From Qipengyuania nanhaisediminis (GTDB lineage Bacteria; Pseudomonadota; Alphaproteobacteria; Sphingomonadales; Sphingomonadaceae), in contig NZ_FOWZ01000005.1 in assembly GCF_900115585.1 (NCBI RefSeq), positions 62,001 through 126,000 on the forward strand: 64,000 nucleotides of DNA, given 5' to 3'. Of this stretch, positions 1 through 7,974 are shown piece by piece (position 1 is the stretch's first letter; each line of letters starts with the position of its first letter). Below the pieces are notes generated by a model, which was given only the letters and a program-made list of their open reading frames with translations, was not told the origin of the DNA and did no database searches. The translations under genes were made by a program, and so were the position numbers.

Positions 1-111
1 GCTTTCGCCGACTTCGTTTGCGTCGAGCAGGATCGGCTCTGCCGCTGCGGGAGTCGAGGCGAGAAGGCCGAGACCTGCAACTGCCGAGAAAACAAGATTA
101 CGCGTATTCAT
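1..111 (-). CDS. Partial exported protein of unknown function (N-terminus only)
   Basis: Only the first 37 codons lie in the window; the rest runs off the left edge. The start is ATG at 109-111 on the minus strand. The N-terminus has a short basic stretch (MNTRN), a hydrophobic core and an alanine-rich STPAAAEP segment, which reads as a Sec signal peptide cleaved near residue 23. The product is therefore probably periplasmic or secreted. No domain can be named from so little. It lies downstream of pth, separated by about 128 bases (112-239) that contain no gene. Confidence 0.6.
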   Translation of the reverse strand, partial: MNTRNLVFSAVAGLGLLASTPAAAEPILLDANEVGES

Positions 112-239
112 CAAACCGTCCCCACCGAAAGGTAAACTCGCCTTTAGCCAAGTTCGCCCGCGCTGTCACTAAAATTGCATTTCGTGAAACGGTATAAAAA
201 CGCTGTTTCATTCGGAGACACGTTTCGTCCCGCAGACTG

Positions 240-812
240 TCAGTCCGCCTGCTGACGAAGCGCGATTTCGCTCATGAATCGGGCGTCGTCGCCTTTCGCG
301 AGCCAGTCTGCCTCGGCCGAAATAGCGCCCAGCATGTCGGTCAGGTCGTCCATTTCCGCTTTCGCATAATTGCCCAGCACGTGGCCGGTTACGCGGTCCT
401 TGCTGCCGGGATGGCCGATGCCGATTCGCACTCTGCGGAAATCCGGACCGAGATGCTGGTTGATGGAGCGCAGGCCGTTGTGCCCGGCAAGACCGCCACC
501 ACGGCGGACCTTGATCTTGAACGGCGCGAGGTCGAGCTCGTCGTGGAAGACGGTCAGGTCTTCAACGCCAAGCTTGTAGAACCTCAGCGCCTCACCGACC
601 GAGCGCCCGCTTTCGTTCATATAGGTCGCAGGTTTCAGCAGCAGGACCTTTTCGGTCCCGATGCGGCCTTCCTGCACCCAGCCGGAGAACTTCTTCTGCA
701 CCGGCCCGAAACCGTGCATTTCCGCGATCACATCGCACACCATGAACCCGATATTGTGCCGGTGAAGGGCGTATTTGGGTCCGGGATTTCCTAGGCCAGT
801 CCAGATCTGCAT
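240..812 (-). CDS. pth: Peptidyl-tRNA hydrolase
   Basis: Cleaves the ester bond of peptidyl-tRNAs that drop off ribosomes, recycling tRNA in the cytoplasm. The 190-residue length is normal for bacterial Pth. Visible signatures are GLGNPG at residues 6-11, the catalytic-histidine motif HNIGF at 19-23, the KPATYMNESG segment around 60-69 that binds the peptide, HDELDL near 90 with the acidic catalytic residue, and GGGLAGHNGLRS near 105-116. The ATG at 810-812 has no clear Shine-Dalgarno sequence. In many bacteria pth directly follows rplY; here an SDR gene lies between the two, all on the same strand. Confidence 0.97.
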   Translation of the reverse strand: MQIWTGLGNPGPKYALHRHNIGFMVCDVIAEMHGFGPVQKKFSGWVQEGRIGTEKVLLLKPATYMNESGRSVGEALRFYKLGVEDLTVFHDELDLAPFKIKVRRGGGLAGHNGLRSINQHLGPDFRRVRIGIGHPGSKDRVTGHVLGNYAKAEMDDLTDMLGAISAEADWLAKGDDARFMSEIALRQQAD

Positions 813-857
813 GGGCGAGGGCCATAAAGCCTGCGCGCGTCAGGGCAAGTCGCAGCT

Positions 858-1853
858 TCAGTCGTGCACGGCCTTCACCAGCGGGCCGAGGAACGGCGAG
901 CCGCCGAGCCAGTCGACCTGTGTCTTCGCGCTGACCTCGTTGATAGCGGTCTGCGGGATGCTTCCTCCGCTGACGGGCTGGCGGACGGGCCGTGTCCCCG
1001 GCGGCATCGCAAGGATTTTTGCCATCACGCGGGGAATGTCCATCGGATCGGCCGACCGGCCCGAACCGTCTTCCTCGCCCATCCGCGCAACGACCTGCGG
1101 ATATCCATCCGTATGCCGCGCGTCCGCCCGGGCAGCGAGGTCGCCGGAATAGCGATTGCGATTGACCCAGACCTTCGTGGGATAGCCGCCCGGCTCAATC
1201 ACGGTGACCTCGATATTGTGCGGCACCAGCTCGTAGGCGAGCTGTTCGCCCATCGCTTCGACGGCAAACTTCGTCGCCGAATAATGCCCGCCGAACGGGA
1301 TGATAACCCGGCCAAGCTGGCTGGAGATGCTGAAGATATGGCCGCTCCTGCGAGACCGCATCCCGGGCAGGACCGCGCGGACCAGCCGGTGATAGCCGAA
1401 AACATTCGTATCGAAGGCGAGCTTCGTCGCTTCCATGTCCTGCACTTCGACCGGGCCGGTAATCCCGATGCCCGCATTGTTGACGAGCACATCCACGGGG
1501 CCGCCATTGATGCGCTCCGCTTCGGCGACCGCGGCAAGGACCATCGCATCATCGAGCACGTCGAGTTCGATGACATGGAGGTCGAGGCCCTTTTGCGAGG
1601 CGATCTGGCGCAATTCGTCGTCTTCGGTTCGCGGCAGGTTGCGCATGGTTGCGAAGACCTTCGCGCCGAGCTCTGCGAAATGGATGGCGCTGAGGCGGCC
1701 GAAGCCGCTCGAGCAGCCGGTTATGAGGATGGCTTGGCCGGACAGGTCGGGCGTCTCGCTCACGGTTTCACCCTGGGCGCGCGAGGCGGCAGCGGCGAGG
1801 GCGCCGGTGGCGGCGGCACCTGCGAGGAGAGTTCGGCGGTTGATCGATGGCAT
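858..1853 (-). CDS. SDR-family oxidoreductase with Tat-type leader
   Basis: A short-chain dehydrogenase/reductase of 331 residues, longer than the usual 250 because of an N-terminal leader. The leader has a twin arginine (INRRTLLAG, residues 4-12) followed by a hydrophobic alanine-rich stretch, suggesting Tat export with bound cofactor. The Rossmann motif TGCSSGFG is at 45-52, NNAG at 125-128, and the catalytic YSATK at 191-195 (Tyr191, Lys195), with serines near 176-178. These features indicate a classical NAD(P)-dependent SDR. The substrate cannot be inferred. The gene sits between rplY and pth, with a strong hairpin between it and rplY. Confidence 0.9.
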   Translation of the reverse strand: MPSINRRTLLAGAAATGALAAAASRAQGETVSETPDLSGQAILITGCSSGFGRLSAIHFAELGAKVFATMRNLPRTEDDELRQIASQKGLDLHVIELDVLDDAMVLAAVAEAERINGGPVDVLVNNAGIGITGPVEVQDMEATKLAFDTNVFGYHRLVRAVLPGMRSRRSGHIFSISSQLGRVIIPFGGHYSATKFAVEAMGEQLAYELVPHNIEVTVIEPGGYPTKVWVNRNRYSGDLAARADARHTDGYPQVVARMGEEDGSGRSADPMDIPRVMAKILAMPPGTRPVRQPVSGGSIPQTAINEVSAKTQVDWLGGSPFLGPLVKAVHD

Positions 1854-1905
1854 GGGCTTGGCTCCTTGTTCGCAAGCCAGCCTATCGCATCATCTGCATA
1901 AACGA

Positions 1906-1941
1906 AAACGCCGGACTTCGATGTGAAGTCCGGCGTTTCGA
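1906..1941 (-). terminator. Hairpin terminator downstream of rplY
   Basis: A perfect 13-bp stem (1906-1918 with 1926-1938, core ACGCCGGACTT) closes a 7-base loop. It lies 30 bases past the rplY stop. The minus-strand transcript ends in a U-rich tail. The plus side also has a T-run (1941-1946), so the element could act in both directions. Confidence 0.8.
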
Positions 1942-1967
1942 TTTTTCCGGTTCGGAAGAAGAGGCGA

Positions 1968-2666
1968 TTACTCGCTCTTGTCTTCCTGTTCCTCGGCAGC
2001 GTCGGCGTCCGGACCCTGCTCGGTAACGGCGGTTTCGCCAGCTTCCATGTCTTCGCCGGTCTGGTCTTCGTCTTCGCCTTCGGTTTCCGACTTCTTCAGA
2101 GCCGACGGAGCAACGAGGGTGGCGATGGTGAAGTCGCGGTCTGTGATCGCGCTTTCCGACCCTTCAGGCAGCGTGACTTCGCTGATGTGAATCGAATCGC
2201 CGACTTCCTTGCCGGTGACGTCGATTTCGATCTCGCTCGGGATCTTGTCGTTGTCGCAGACCAGTTCCAGCTCGTGACGGACGACGTTGAGAACGCCACC
2301 CTTCTTGAGGCCCGGCGATGCTTCTTCGTTGGCGAAGACGACGGGGACCGAAACCTCGATCTTGCCGCCCTTGGCAAGACGGAAGAAATCGACGTGCTCG
2401 GGGCGGTCGTTGACGGGGTGGAGCGACACGTCCTTGGGAAGGGTCTTGATCTTCTTGCCGCCGAGTTCGATTTCGACGATCGAGTTCATGAAGTGGCCGG
2501 TGTCGAGCTGCTTTACCAGCGCCTTGGCCTCAACGTGGATCAGTGTGGGTTCTTCCTTGCCGCCATAGATTACGGCGGGGACGCGGCCTTCACGACGCAG
2601 TGCACGGGAGGCTCCCTTGCCAGCCCGTTCGCGCGCCTCGGCCGGAAGTGTCAGAGCATCGCTCAT
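1968..2666 (-). CDS. rplY: 50S ribosomal protein L25/general stress protein Ctc
   Basis: Binds 5S rRNA in the large ribosomal subunit. The 232-residue product is the long, CTC-type form: an N-terminal L25 domain ([19 protein letters not shown], then VPAVIYGG) of about 90 residues, a TL5-type beta domain containing HVDFFRL, and a very acidic C-terminal tail rich in Glu and Asp. I chose the ATG at 2664-2666 (MSDALTL) because it has a good ribosome site, AAAGGTAAG, just upstream. A longer frame reading up to 2771 lacks family similarity in its extra 35 residues. A terminator hairpin follows. Confidence 0.96.
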   Translation of the reverse strand: MSDALTLPAEARERAGKGASRALRREGRVPAVIYGGKEEPTLIHVEAKALVKQLDTGHFMNSIVEIELGGKKIKTLPKDVSLHPVNDRPEHVDFFRLAKGGKIEVSVPVVFANEEASPGLKKGGVLNVVRHELELVCDNDKIPSEIEIDVTGKEVGDSIHISEVTLPEGSESAITDRDFTIATLVAPSALKKSETEGEDEDQTGEDMEAGETAVTEQGPDADAAEEQEDKSE

Positions 2667-2780
2667 GTCGCTTACCTTTCGAATGCATTTGAGTACTTCG
2701 GTCCGCCACGCCTCCAGGGATGACCATGACGCCGAAGGGCGCGCGTATAGCGGCATCGCGCGCAAAAGCAAGCGTGAAGC

Positions 2781-3662
2781 CTACTGGATGCGGCGTATTG
2801 TGAAGCCGCGCTGTTCGAGCAGAGACTGGACGCTGCCATCGCCCAGCAAATGACCTGCCCCCACCGCTATCAGCGGCCTGTCCGATGCACTGAGCAGGTT
2901 TTCGATTTGCGCCGCCCAGGCAGAGTTCCGGCGGACCAGCAGGGCCTCCTTGAGCTCCGGATCGGCCAATAGCCCCTGAAGCGTAGTACGCTCCAGCGCC
3001 GCGAGGTCGCCCCGGGACCAGATCGGCGCAAGATCGACGCGGTCGCCTGGTTCCTTTGCGACCTCTTCGATAATCGCCGCCAGGAGATCGCGTTGTTCTC
3101 GTTCGGGGAGCCGGTCGAATATCGAGAGCTGCAGCCTTGCACCTTCCAGCTCGACGATCTCGCGATTTGCGAATTCGGCCAGCAGGACCTTGTCCGCTCC
3201 GAATTCGCTCGAATGCGCGCGTCCGAATTCCGCCAGTGCAAGCGCGGCGCCCCATGTTTCCATCGCATCGAACGTACCGGATTCAATCTCCTGCTCACTC
3301 TCGATGGCGCGCAACCGGTCACGCGAGGGCGGGTCGAGGCGCGAATAGATCGGCGCGGAAGGCGGGGCGTCATAAGCGAGTGCGCGGAACAGTTCTTCCA
3401 GGCCACGGCGATCGTCGAGGCCCGATACTTCTACCACCAGCATATCAGCCGTTTCGACTACCTCTTCCAGCTCAGGCGATTGCCAATCCAGGTCGCGGGG
3501 CAGGGCGTGCACCGTACCGAAGAGCCAGCCTTCGGTACGGCCTTCGACCCCGGTGATTTCCCACAGGGCGGGAAAGCCACGGTTCTGGCCGTCCTCCTCC
3601 GCTTCGCCCCGGCACGACGCCAGCGCGATTGAGGCAAGCAGCAGCAGGACCCAGCGCGCCAT
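2781..3662 (-). CDS. TraB/GumN family lipoprotein (copy 1)
   Basis: A 293-residue member of the TraB/GumN (Tiki-like) family, which in animals includes metal-dependent proteases; the bacterial substrates are unknown. The N-terminus MARWVLLLLASIALASC is a lipoprotein signal with the lipidated Cys at 17. The two family signatures are present: LFGTVHALP at 47-55 and VGAGHLLG near 267-274, holding the conserved histidines expected to bind metal. It starts inside the stop codon of the upstream paralog (TGATG, one shared base), so the two are almost certainly co-transcribed and translationally coupled. It is probably anchored in the inner or outer membrane facing the periplasm. Confidence 0.9.
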   Translation of the reverse strand: MARWVLLLLASIALASCRGEAEEDGQNRGFPALWEITGVEGRTEGWLFGTVHALPRDLDWQSPELEEVVETADMLVVEVSGLDDRRGLEELFRALAYDAPPSAPIYSRLDPPSRDRLRAIESEQEIESGTFDAMETWGAALALAEFGRAHSSEFGADKVLLAEFANREIVELEGARLQLSIFDRLPEREQRDLLAAIIEEVAKEPGDRVDLAPIWSRGDLAALERTTLQGLLADPELKEALLVRRNSAWAAQIENLLSASDRPLIAVGAGHLLGDGSVQSLLEQRGFTIRRIQ

Positions 3663-4579
3663 CAGCGCAGTCGATTGACGGGAATGCCGCGCGTTTCGAG
3701 ATAGGCCTGCACGCTCTTCTCGCCCGCAAGGTGTCCCGCGCCGACCGCCACGAAGACGGTGCCGGGCTGTTCCATCCGGTCATCGATCCACTCCGCCCAA
3801 TTGGCGTTGCGATCGTATAGCAGCGCGCTTGCAAGCGCTTCATCGGCAAGGCCTGCATTCATGATCTCGGCGAGTTCGTCCACGTCGCCTTCCATCCACT
3901 GCGCAACCATCTCGTCCACCATTTCGATCATGGCGTTGGGATTGCGCGCAGAGGTCATCAGAAACTCGATCTGCGCATCCTGTGGGAGGTTGTCGAAAAT
4001 GGCGATCTGGCCGGCAAGCGTCTCGAACGCCTCGCGCTTTCGATCCGTCCCGGCATTGGTGTCGATGATCTTCTCGACGCCGCTTTCCGGATCATATCCC
4101 TGCTTCAGCAAGGGCAGCACGGCCATGGTCATCCCGGCGAACCAGGGTTCGAAGCGGTCGAAGGCGCCGGGAGGCATGCCAAGGGTTCCGAGTGCGTTTT
4201 CGTAGGCCGTGCGGTCTTCCTCGTTCAGCAGGTCACGCAAGGACTGGTCGGCCGGAAGCATGGCGTTCCTGGCAATCGCCATCTGGCTGGCAGGGTCGTT
4301 CATTTCCTCCGGCAGGATTTCCATGACGACCGTGTCCGAAGCGGTAAGCGCGTTCGAAATCTCTTCATCGTACCATTCCACACCTTCGGGCAAGGCGTGC
4401 ACGGTGCCGAACAGGTAGATCGTCGTATCGGCATCCGACACGCTCCAGATAGCCGGGCCTTGTGAAGTTTCCTCCACCGGCGCGGCCGCCGTGTCGACCG
4501 GCGCGCTGTAGGCGCAGGCCGAGAAGCTAAGGAGGCCAAGTACCGAGGCCGCAGTGGTGAATGTCTTGCGAAGTGTCAT
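3662..4579 (-). CDS. TraB/GumN family lipoprotein (copy 2)
   Basis: Paralog of the next gene downstream, 305 residues. The N-terminus MTLRKTFTTAASVLGLL ends in a lipobox-like SFSAC with Cys22. The motif LFGTVHALP is at 56-64 and VGAGHLAG near 279-286. I chose ATG at 4577-4579; a TTG five codons upstream is possible but gives no better signal peptide. The two copies differ through most of the middle region, so this is an old tandem duplication, not a recent one. It is divergent from glyQ, with about 209 bases between the starts. Confidence 0.9.
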   Translation of the reverse strand: MTLRKTFTTAASVLGLLSFSACAYSAPVDTAAAPVEETSQGPAIWSVSDADTTIYLFGTVHALPEGVEWYDEEISNALTASDTVVMEILPEEMNDPASQMAIARNAMLPADQSLRDLLNEEDRTAYENALGTLGMPPGAFDRFEPWFAGMTMAVLPLLKQGYDPESGVEKIIDTNAGTDRKREAFETLAGQIAIFDNLPQDAQIEFLMTSARNPNAMIEMVDEMVAQWMEGDVDELAEIMNAGLADEALASALLYDRNANWAEWIDDRMEQPGTVFVAVGAGHLAGEKSVQAYLETRGIPVNRLR

Positions 4580-4788
4580 TTCGGTTTCGTCCAATTCTAT
4601 TCGGGCAAATACTCAATCGCTCCGGCGGATCTGCCAGACCACGCATAGGGCAATCCTGACAAGCGGAAAAACGTCTCTTGGGGTCTAGCTGAGACACGAG
4701 GCCCGCTTAACGGCCCGCCTTTTGCAGCACCTGAACGCGTTGCATTGCGGCATTGACCGCATTTCGCCCTTGCGCCATTGCGCCGCGC

Positions 4789-5688
4789 ATGGACCGCAAT
4801 CCCCAAAAATCCTTCCAGGATATGATCCTTGCGCTGCACGATTTCTGGAGCGCGCATGGCTGCCTGATTCTCCAGCCCTATGACATGCGCATGGGCGCGG
4901 GGACCTTCCACACTGCCACTACGCTTCGTGCGCTCGGGCCCGAGCCGTGGAATGCGGCTTTCGTGCAGCCTTGCCGCCGTCCGACAGATGGCCGTTATGG
5001 CGAGAACCCGAACCGGCTGCAGCACTATTACCAGTACCAGGTAATCCTGAAGCCGAGCCCGCCGGATATCCAGGACCTTTACCTCGAAAGCCTTCGCGTG
5101 ATCGGGATCGATCCGCTCAAGCACGATATCCGCTTCGTAGAAGACGACTGGGAAAGCCCGACGCTGGGCGCATGGGGCCTTGGCTGGGAAGTCTGGTGCG
5201 ACGGGATGGAAGTCACCCAGTTCACCTATTTCCAGCAGATGGGCGGCTTCGACTGCAAGCCGGTCGCGGGCGAGCTGACCTACGGGCTCGAACGCCTGGC
5301 CATGTACATCCAGGGCGTCGACAACGTCTACGATCTCGACTTCAACGGGCAGGGCGTCACCTATGGCGATGTCTTCCTCGAGAACGAAAAGCAGATGTCG
5401 AAGTGGAACTTCGAGGTCGCCGAGACCGACGCGCTGTTCGACCTGTTCAACAAGGCAGAGGCCGAGTGCAAGAATGCGCTCAGCGCCAATGTCCCCATCG
5501 CCGCTTACGAGCAGGCGGTGGAAGCCAGCCACATCTTCAACCTGCTGCAGGCGCGCGGCGTGATCAGCGTGCAGGAACGCGCCAGCTATATGGGCCGCGT
5601 CCGCGACCTCGCGCGCGGCAGCTGTGAAGCGCATATGGAAAAGGAAGCGCCCGTGTGGGCCGAGAAATATCCGGAGTGGTCGAAATGA
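4789..5688 (+). CDS. glyQ: Glycine--tRNA ligase alpha subunit
   Basis: Catalytic subunit of the heterotetrameric (alpha2beta2) glycyl-tRNA synthetase; it activates glycine and charges tRNA-Gly with the beta subunit. The 299-residue length matches the family. Typical segments are [13 protein letters not shown] near the start, [41 protein letters not shown], and [12 protein letters not shown] near 165-176. ATG at 4789 ([11 protein letters not shown]) is preferred to an upstream TTG at 4753 because family members begin close to SFQD. The stop codon overlaps the glyS start in ATGA, indicating a coupled operon. Confidence 0.97.
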   Translation: MDRNPQKSFQDMILALHDFWSAHGCLILQPYDMRMGAGTFHTATTLRALGPEPWNAAFVQPCRRPTDGRYGENPNRLQHYYQYQVILKPSPPDIQDLYLESLRVIGIDPLKHDIRFVEDDWESPTLGAWGLGWEVWCDGMEVTQFTYFQQMGGFDCKPVAGELTYGLERLAMYIQGVDNVYDLDFNGQGVTYGDVFLENEKQMSKWNFEVAETDALFDLFNKAEAECKNALSANVPIAAYEQAVEASHIFNLLQARGVISVQERASYMGRVRDLARGSCEAHMEKEAPVWAEKYPEWSK

Positions 5689-7895
5689 GCGACTTCCTCC
5701 TCGAATTGCGCAGCGAAGAAATCCCTGCCCGTATGCAGGCGGGTGCGCGCGCCGAACTCGAAAAGCTGTTCCGCCGCGAAATGGATGCCGCCGGTGTCGA
5801 AACCGGCGAAATCACCGTCTGGTCGACCCCGCGGCGCCTCGCGCTGATTGCGCGCGGACTTCCCGAGGCGACCGAGGCGGTTAGCGAGGAGCTGAAAGGG
5901 CCGCCGGTCGGAGCGCCCGACCAGGCGCTTGACGGTTTCTGCCGCAAGGCGGGCGTCGAGAAGGGCGATCTCGAAACGCGCGACGTGAAGGGCAGGGCGA
6001 CCTATTTCGCGGTCAAGAATATCCCCGGACGTGCGACCAAGGACCTGCTGGCCGAGGCGATCCCTGCGATCATCCGCGATTTCAGCTGGCCCAAGTCGAT
6101 GCGCTGGGGCGCTGCCTCGATCAGCACCGAGAGCCTTCGCTGGGTGCGCCCGCTGTCGGGCATTGTCGCGCTGCTGGGCGACGATGTGGTCGAATGCGAG
6201 GTGCATGGCGTCACCTCCGGGTCGGTCACGCTGGGCCACCGCTTCCACCATTCGGGCGACATCACTATTGGCAATTCCGACGACTATGCGATGAAGCTGC
6301 GCGCCGGCCATGTCATCGTAGACCACGAGGAACGGCAGGACCTGATCCGTTCGGGCGCGGCCAAGGTCGCCTCCGAAGCCGGTCTCAAGCTGGTCGAGGA
6401 CGAGGGGCTGGTGATCGAGAACGCAGGGCTGACCGAATGGCCCGTCCCGCTGCTCGGCCGGTTCGAGGAAGACTTCCTCGAAGTCCCGCCCGAGACGATC
6501 CAGCTCACCGCGCGCGTGAACCAGAAGTATTTCGTCTGCGAAGATGAGGCTGGCGAACTCGCCAATGCCTTCATCTGTACCGCCAATATCGAGGCGGAAG
6601 ACGGCGGCGCGCGCTTGGTCGACGGCAACCGCAAGGTCCTCGCCGCCCGCCTTTCCGACGCGCGCTTCTTCTGGGATGTCGACCGCAAGAAGACGCTCGC
6701 CGAACACGCCAAGGGTCTGGAGCGGATCACCTTCCACGAAAAGCTGGGCACTGTCGCCGACAAGGTCGAGCGCGTGGCAAAGTTGGCGCGCTGGCTGGTC
6801 GAGGAAGGCGTGGTCAAGGGCACCGATCCGGATATGGCCGAACAGGCCGCACGCCTCGCCAAGGCCGATCTCGTCACCGAAATGGTCGGTGAGTTCCCCG
6901 AATTGCAGGGATTGATGGGCGGCTACTATGCCCGTGCCGAGGGACTGCCCGATGCAGTCGCCGACGCGATCCGCGACCACTACAAGCCGGTCGGGCAGGG
7001 CGACGAGGTGCCGACTGCTCCGGTCACGGTGGCGGTGAGCTTGGCGGACAAGCTTGATACGCTGACTGGCTTTTTTCGCATGGGAGAGAAGCCTACCGGG
7101 TCAAAGGATCCATTCGCGCTACGGCGCGCGGCCATAGCTGTCCTGGCGCTCACGCAGCAAAATTCGTTACGCCTTTCGGTGGTTCGGCCATTTGAAGTCG
7201 TGAGAGAGACGCTGCATGCGCAACTTCCTGGTGCGCACCTTACTGCGAACAGGGATTTTGGCGGGGCGCAGGTAGATTATCGTGCTCTCGAGCTTCTTGA
7301 TTTTCTAGCCGACCGCCTCAAGGTCCAGCAGCGTGAGGCGGGCGTCCGCCACGATCTCATCGACGCAGTCTTCGCGCTTGGGGGCGAGGACGATCTCGTC
7401 CGCCTGCTCGCCCGGGTGAAAGCGCTCCAGTCCTTCATGGACACAGAAGACGGCGCCAACCTGCTCGCAGGCTACAAGCGCGCCGCCAACATCCTCAAGA
7501 AGGAAGACTGGCACGGTGCCGAGGGCGAGATCGCGCGCACCGGCGAGGAAGACCCGCTGGCGCTGGTCGATGATCCCGACATGAAGGCGGTGATCGATGC
7601 CAAGATGAACGAGCGCCATGCCAAGGAGCTTTCCTACACACCCGAACCGGCCGAAAAGGCGCTGATGGATGCCCTGGCGACTTCGGAACCGGCGGCTTCG
7701 CAAGCCATTGAGGCGGAAGACTTCTCCGGCGCGATGGCGGCTCTTGCCTCCCTGCGCGCACCCATCGACCGTTTCTTCGATGAAGTGACGGTAAATGCGG
7801 ATGAAGAAAACAAGCGGGCACATCGCCTGGACCTGCTTGCAGCCTTCCGTGCTGCAGTGCACAAAGTCGCCGACTTCTCTCGTATCGAGGGCTAA
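5685..7895 (+). CDS. glyS: Glycine--tRNA ligase beta subunit
   Basis: Tetramer partner of GlyQ that binds the tRNA. The product has 736 residues, within the family range. It begins [17 protein letters not shown], the typical GlyS start. The central HD-like region includes [12 protein letters not shown] and [18 protein letters not shown], and a DALR-like anticodon domain follows at the C-terminus. The ATG at 5685 shares ATGA with the glyQ stop. Bases about 7040-7313 (residues about 453-543) use codons unlike the rest of the gene: TTA, CTT, AGA, AGG, ATA and TTT are frequent there and rare elsewhere. The reading frame stays open and ordinary GlyS sequence resumes at [18 protein letters not shown]. 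Confidence 0.97.
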   Translation: MSDFLLELRSEEIPARMQAGARAELEKLFRREMDAAGVETGEITVWSTPRRLALIARGLPEATEAVSEELKGPPVGAPDQALDGFCRKAGVEKGDLETRDVKGRATYFAVKNIPGRATKDLLAEAIPAIIRDFSWPKSMRWGAASISTESLRWVRPLSGIVALLGDDVVECEVHGVTSGSVTLGHRFHHSGDITIGNSDDYAMKLRAGHVIVDHEERQDLIRSGAAKVASEAGLKLVEDEGLVIENAGLTEWPVPLLGRFEEDFLEVPPETIQLTARVNQKYFVCEDEAGELANAFICTANIEAEDGGARLVDGNRKVLAARLSDARFFWDVDRKKTLAEHAKGLERITFHEKLGTVADKVERVAKLARWLVEEGVVKGTDPDMAEQAARLAKADLVTEMVGEFPELQGLMGGYYARAEGLPDAVADAIRDHYKPVGQGDEVPTAPVTVAVSLADKLDTLTGFFRMGEKPTGSKDPFALRRAAIAVLALTQQNSLRLSVVRPFEVVRETLHAQLPGAHLTANRDFGGAQVDYRALELLDFLADRLKVQQREAGVRHDLIDAVFALGGEDDLVRLLARVKALQSFMDTEDGANLLAGYKRAANILKKEDWHGAEGEIARTGEEDPLALVDDPDMKAVIDAKMNERHAKELSYTPEPAEKALMDALATSEPAASQAIEAEDFSGAMAALASLRAPIDRFFDEVTVNADEENKRAHRLDLLAAFRAAVHKVADFSRIEG

Positions 7896-7941
7896 TCCCC
7901 TCGATACGAGTGTCACCTTCGGCAAAAAATACAGGTGACAC
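7879..7941 (+). terminator. Two overlapping hairpins after glyS
   Basis: The first hairpin has a perfect 13-bp stem (7879-7891 with 7898-7910) whose 6-base loop carries the glyS TAA stop. The second has a perfect 9-bp stem (7910-7918 with 7933-7941) and starts on the last base of the first. Neither is followed by a clear T-run, so they may slow or attenuate transcription into ppdK, stabilise the glyS 3' end, or act as weak terminators. Confidence 0.55.
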
Positions 7942-7974
7942 ACTGTCGCCTTTGTAAACTTTGAGGGAAATTAC

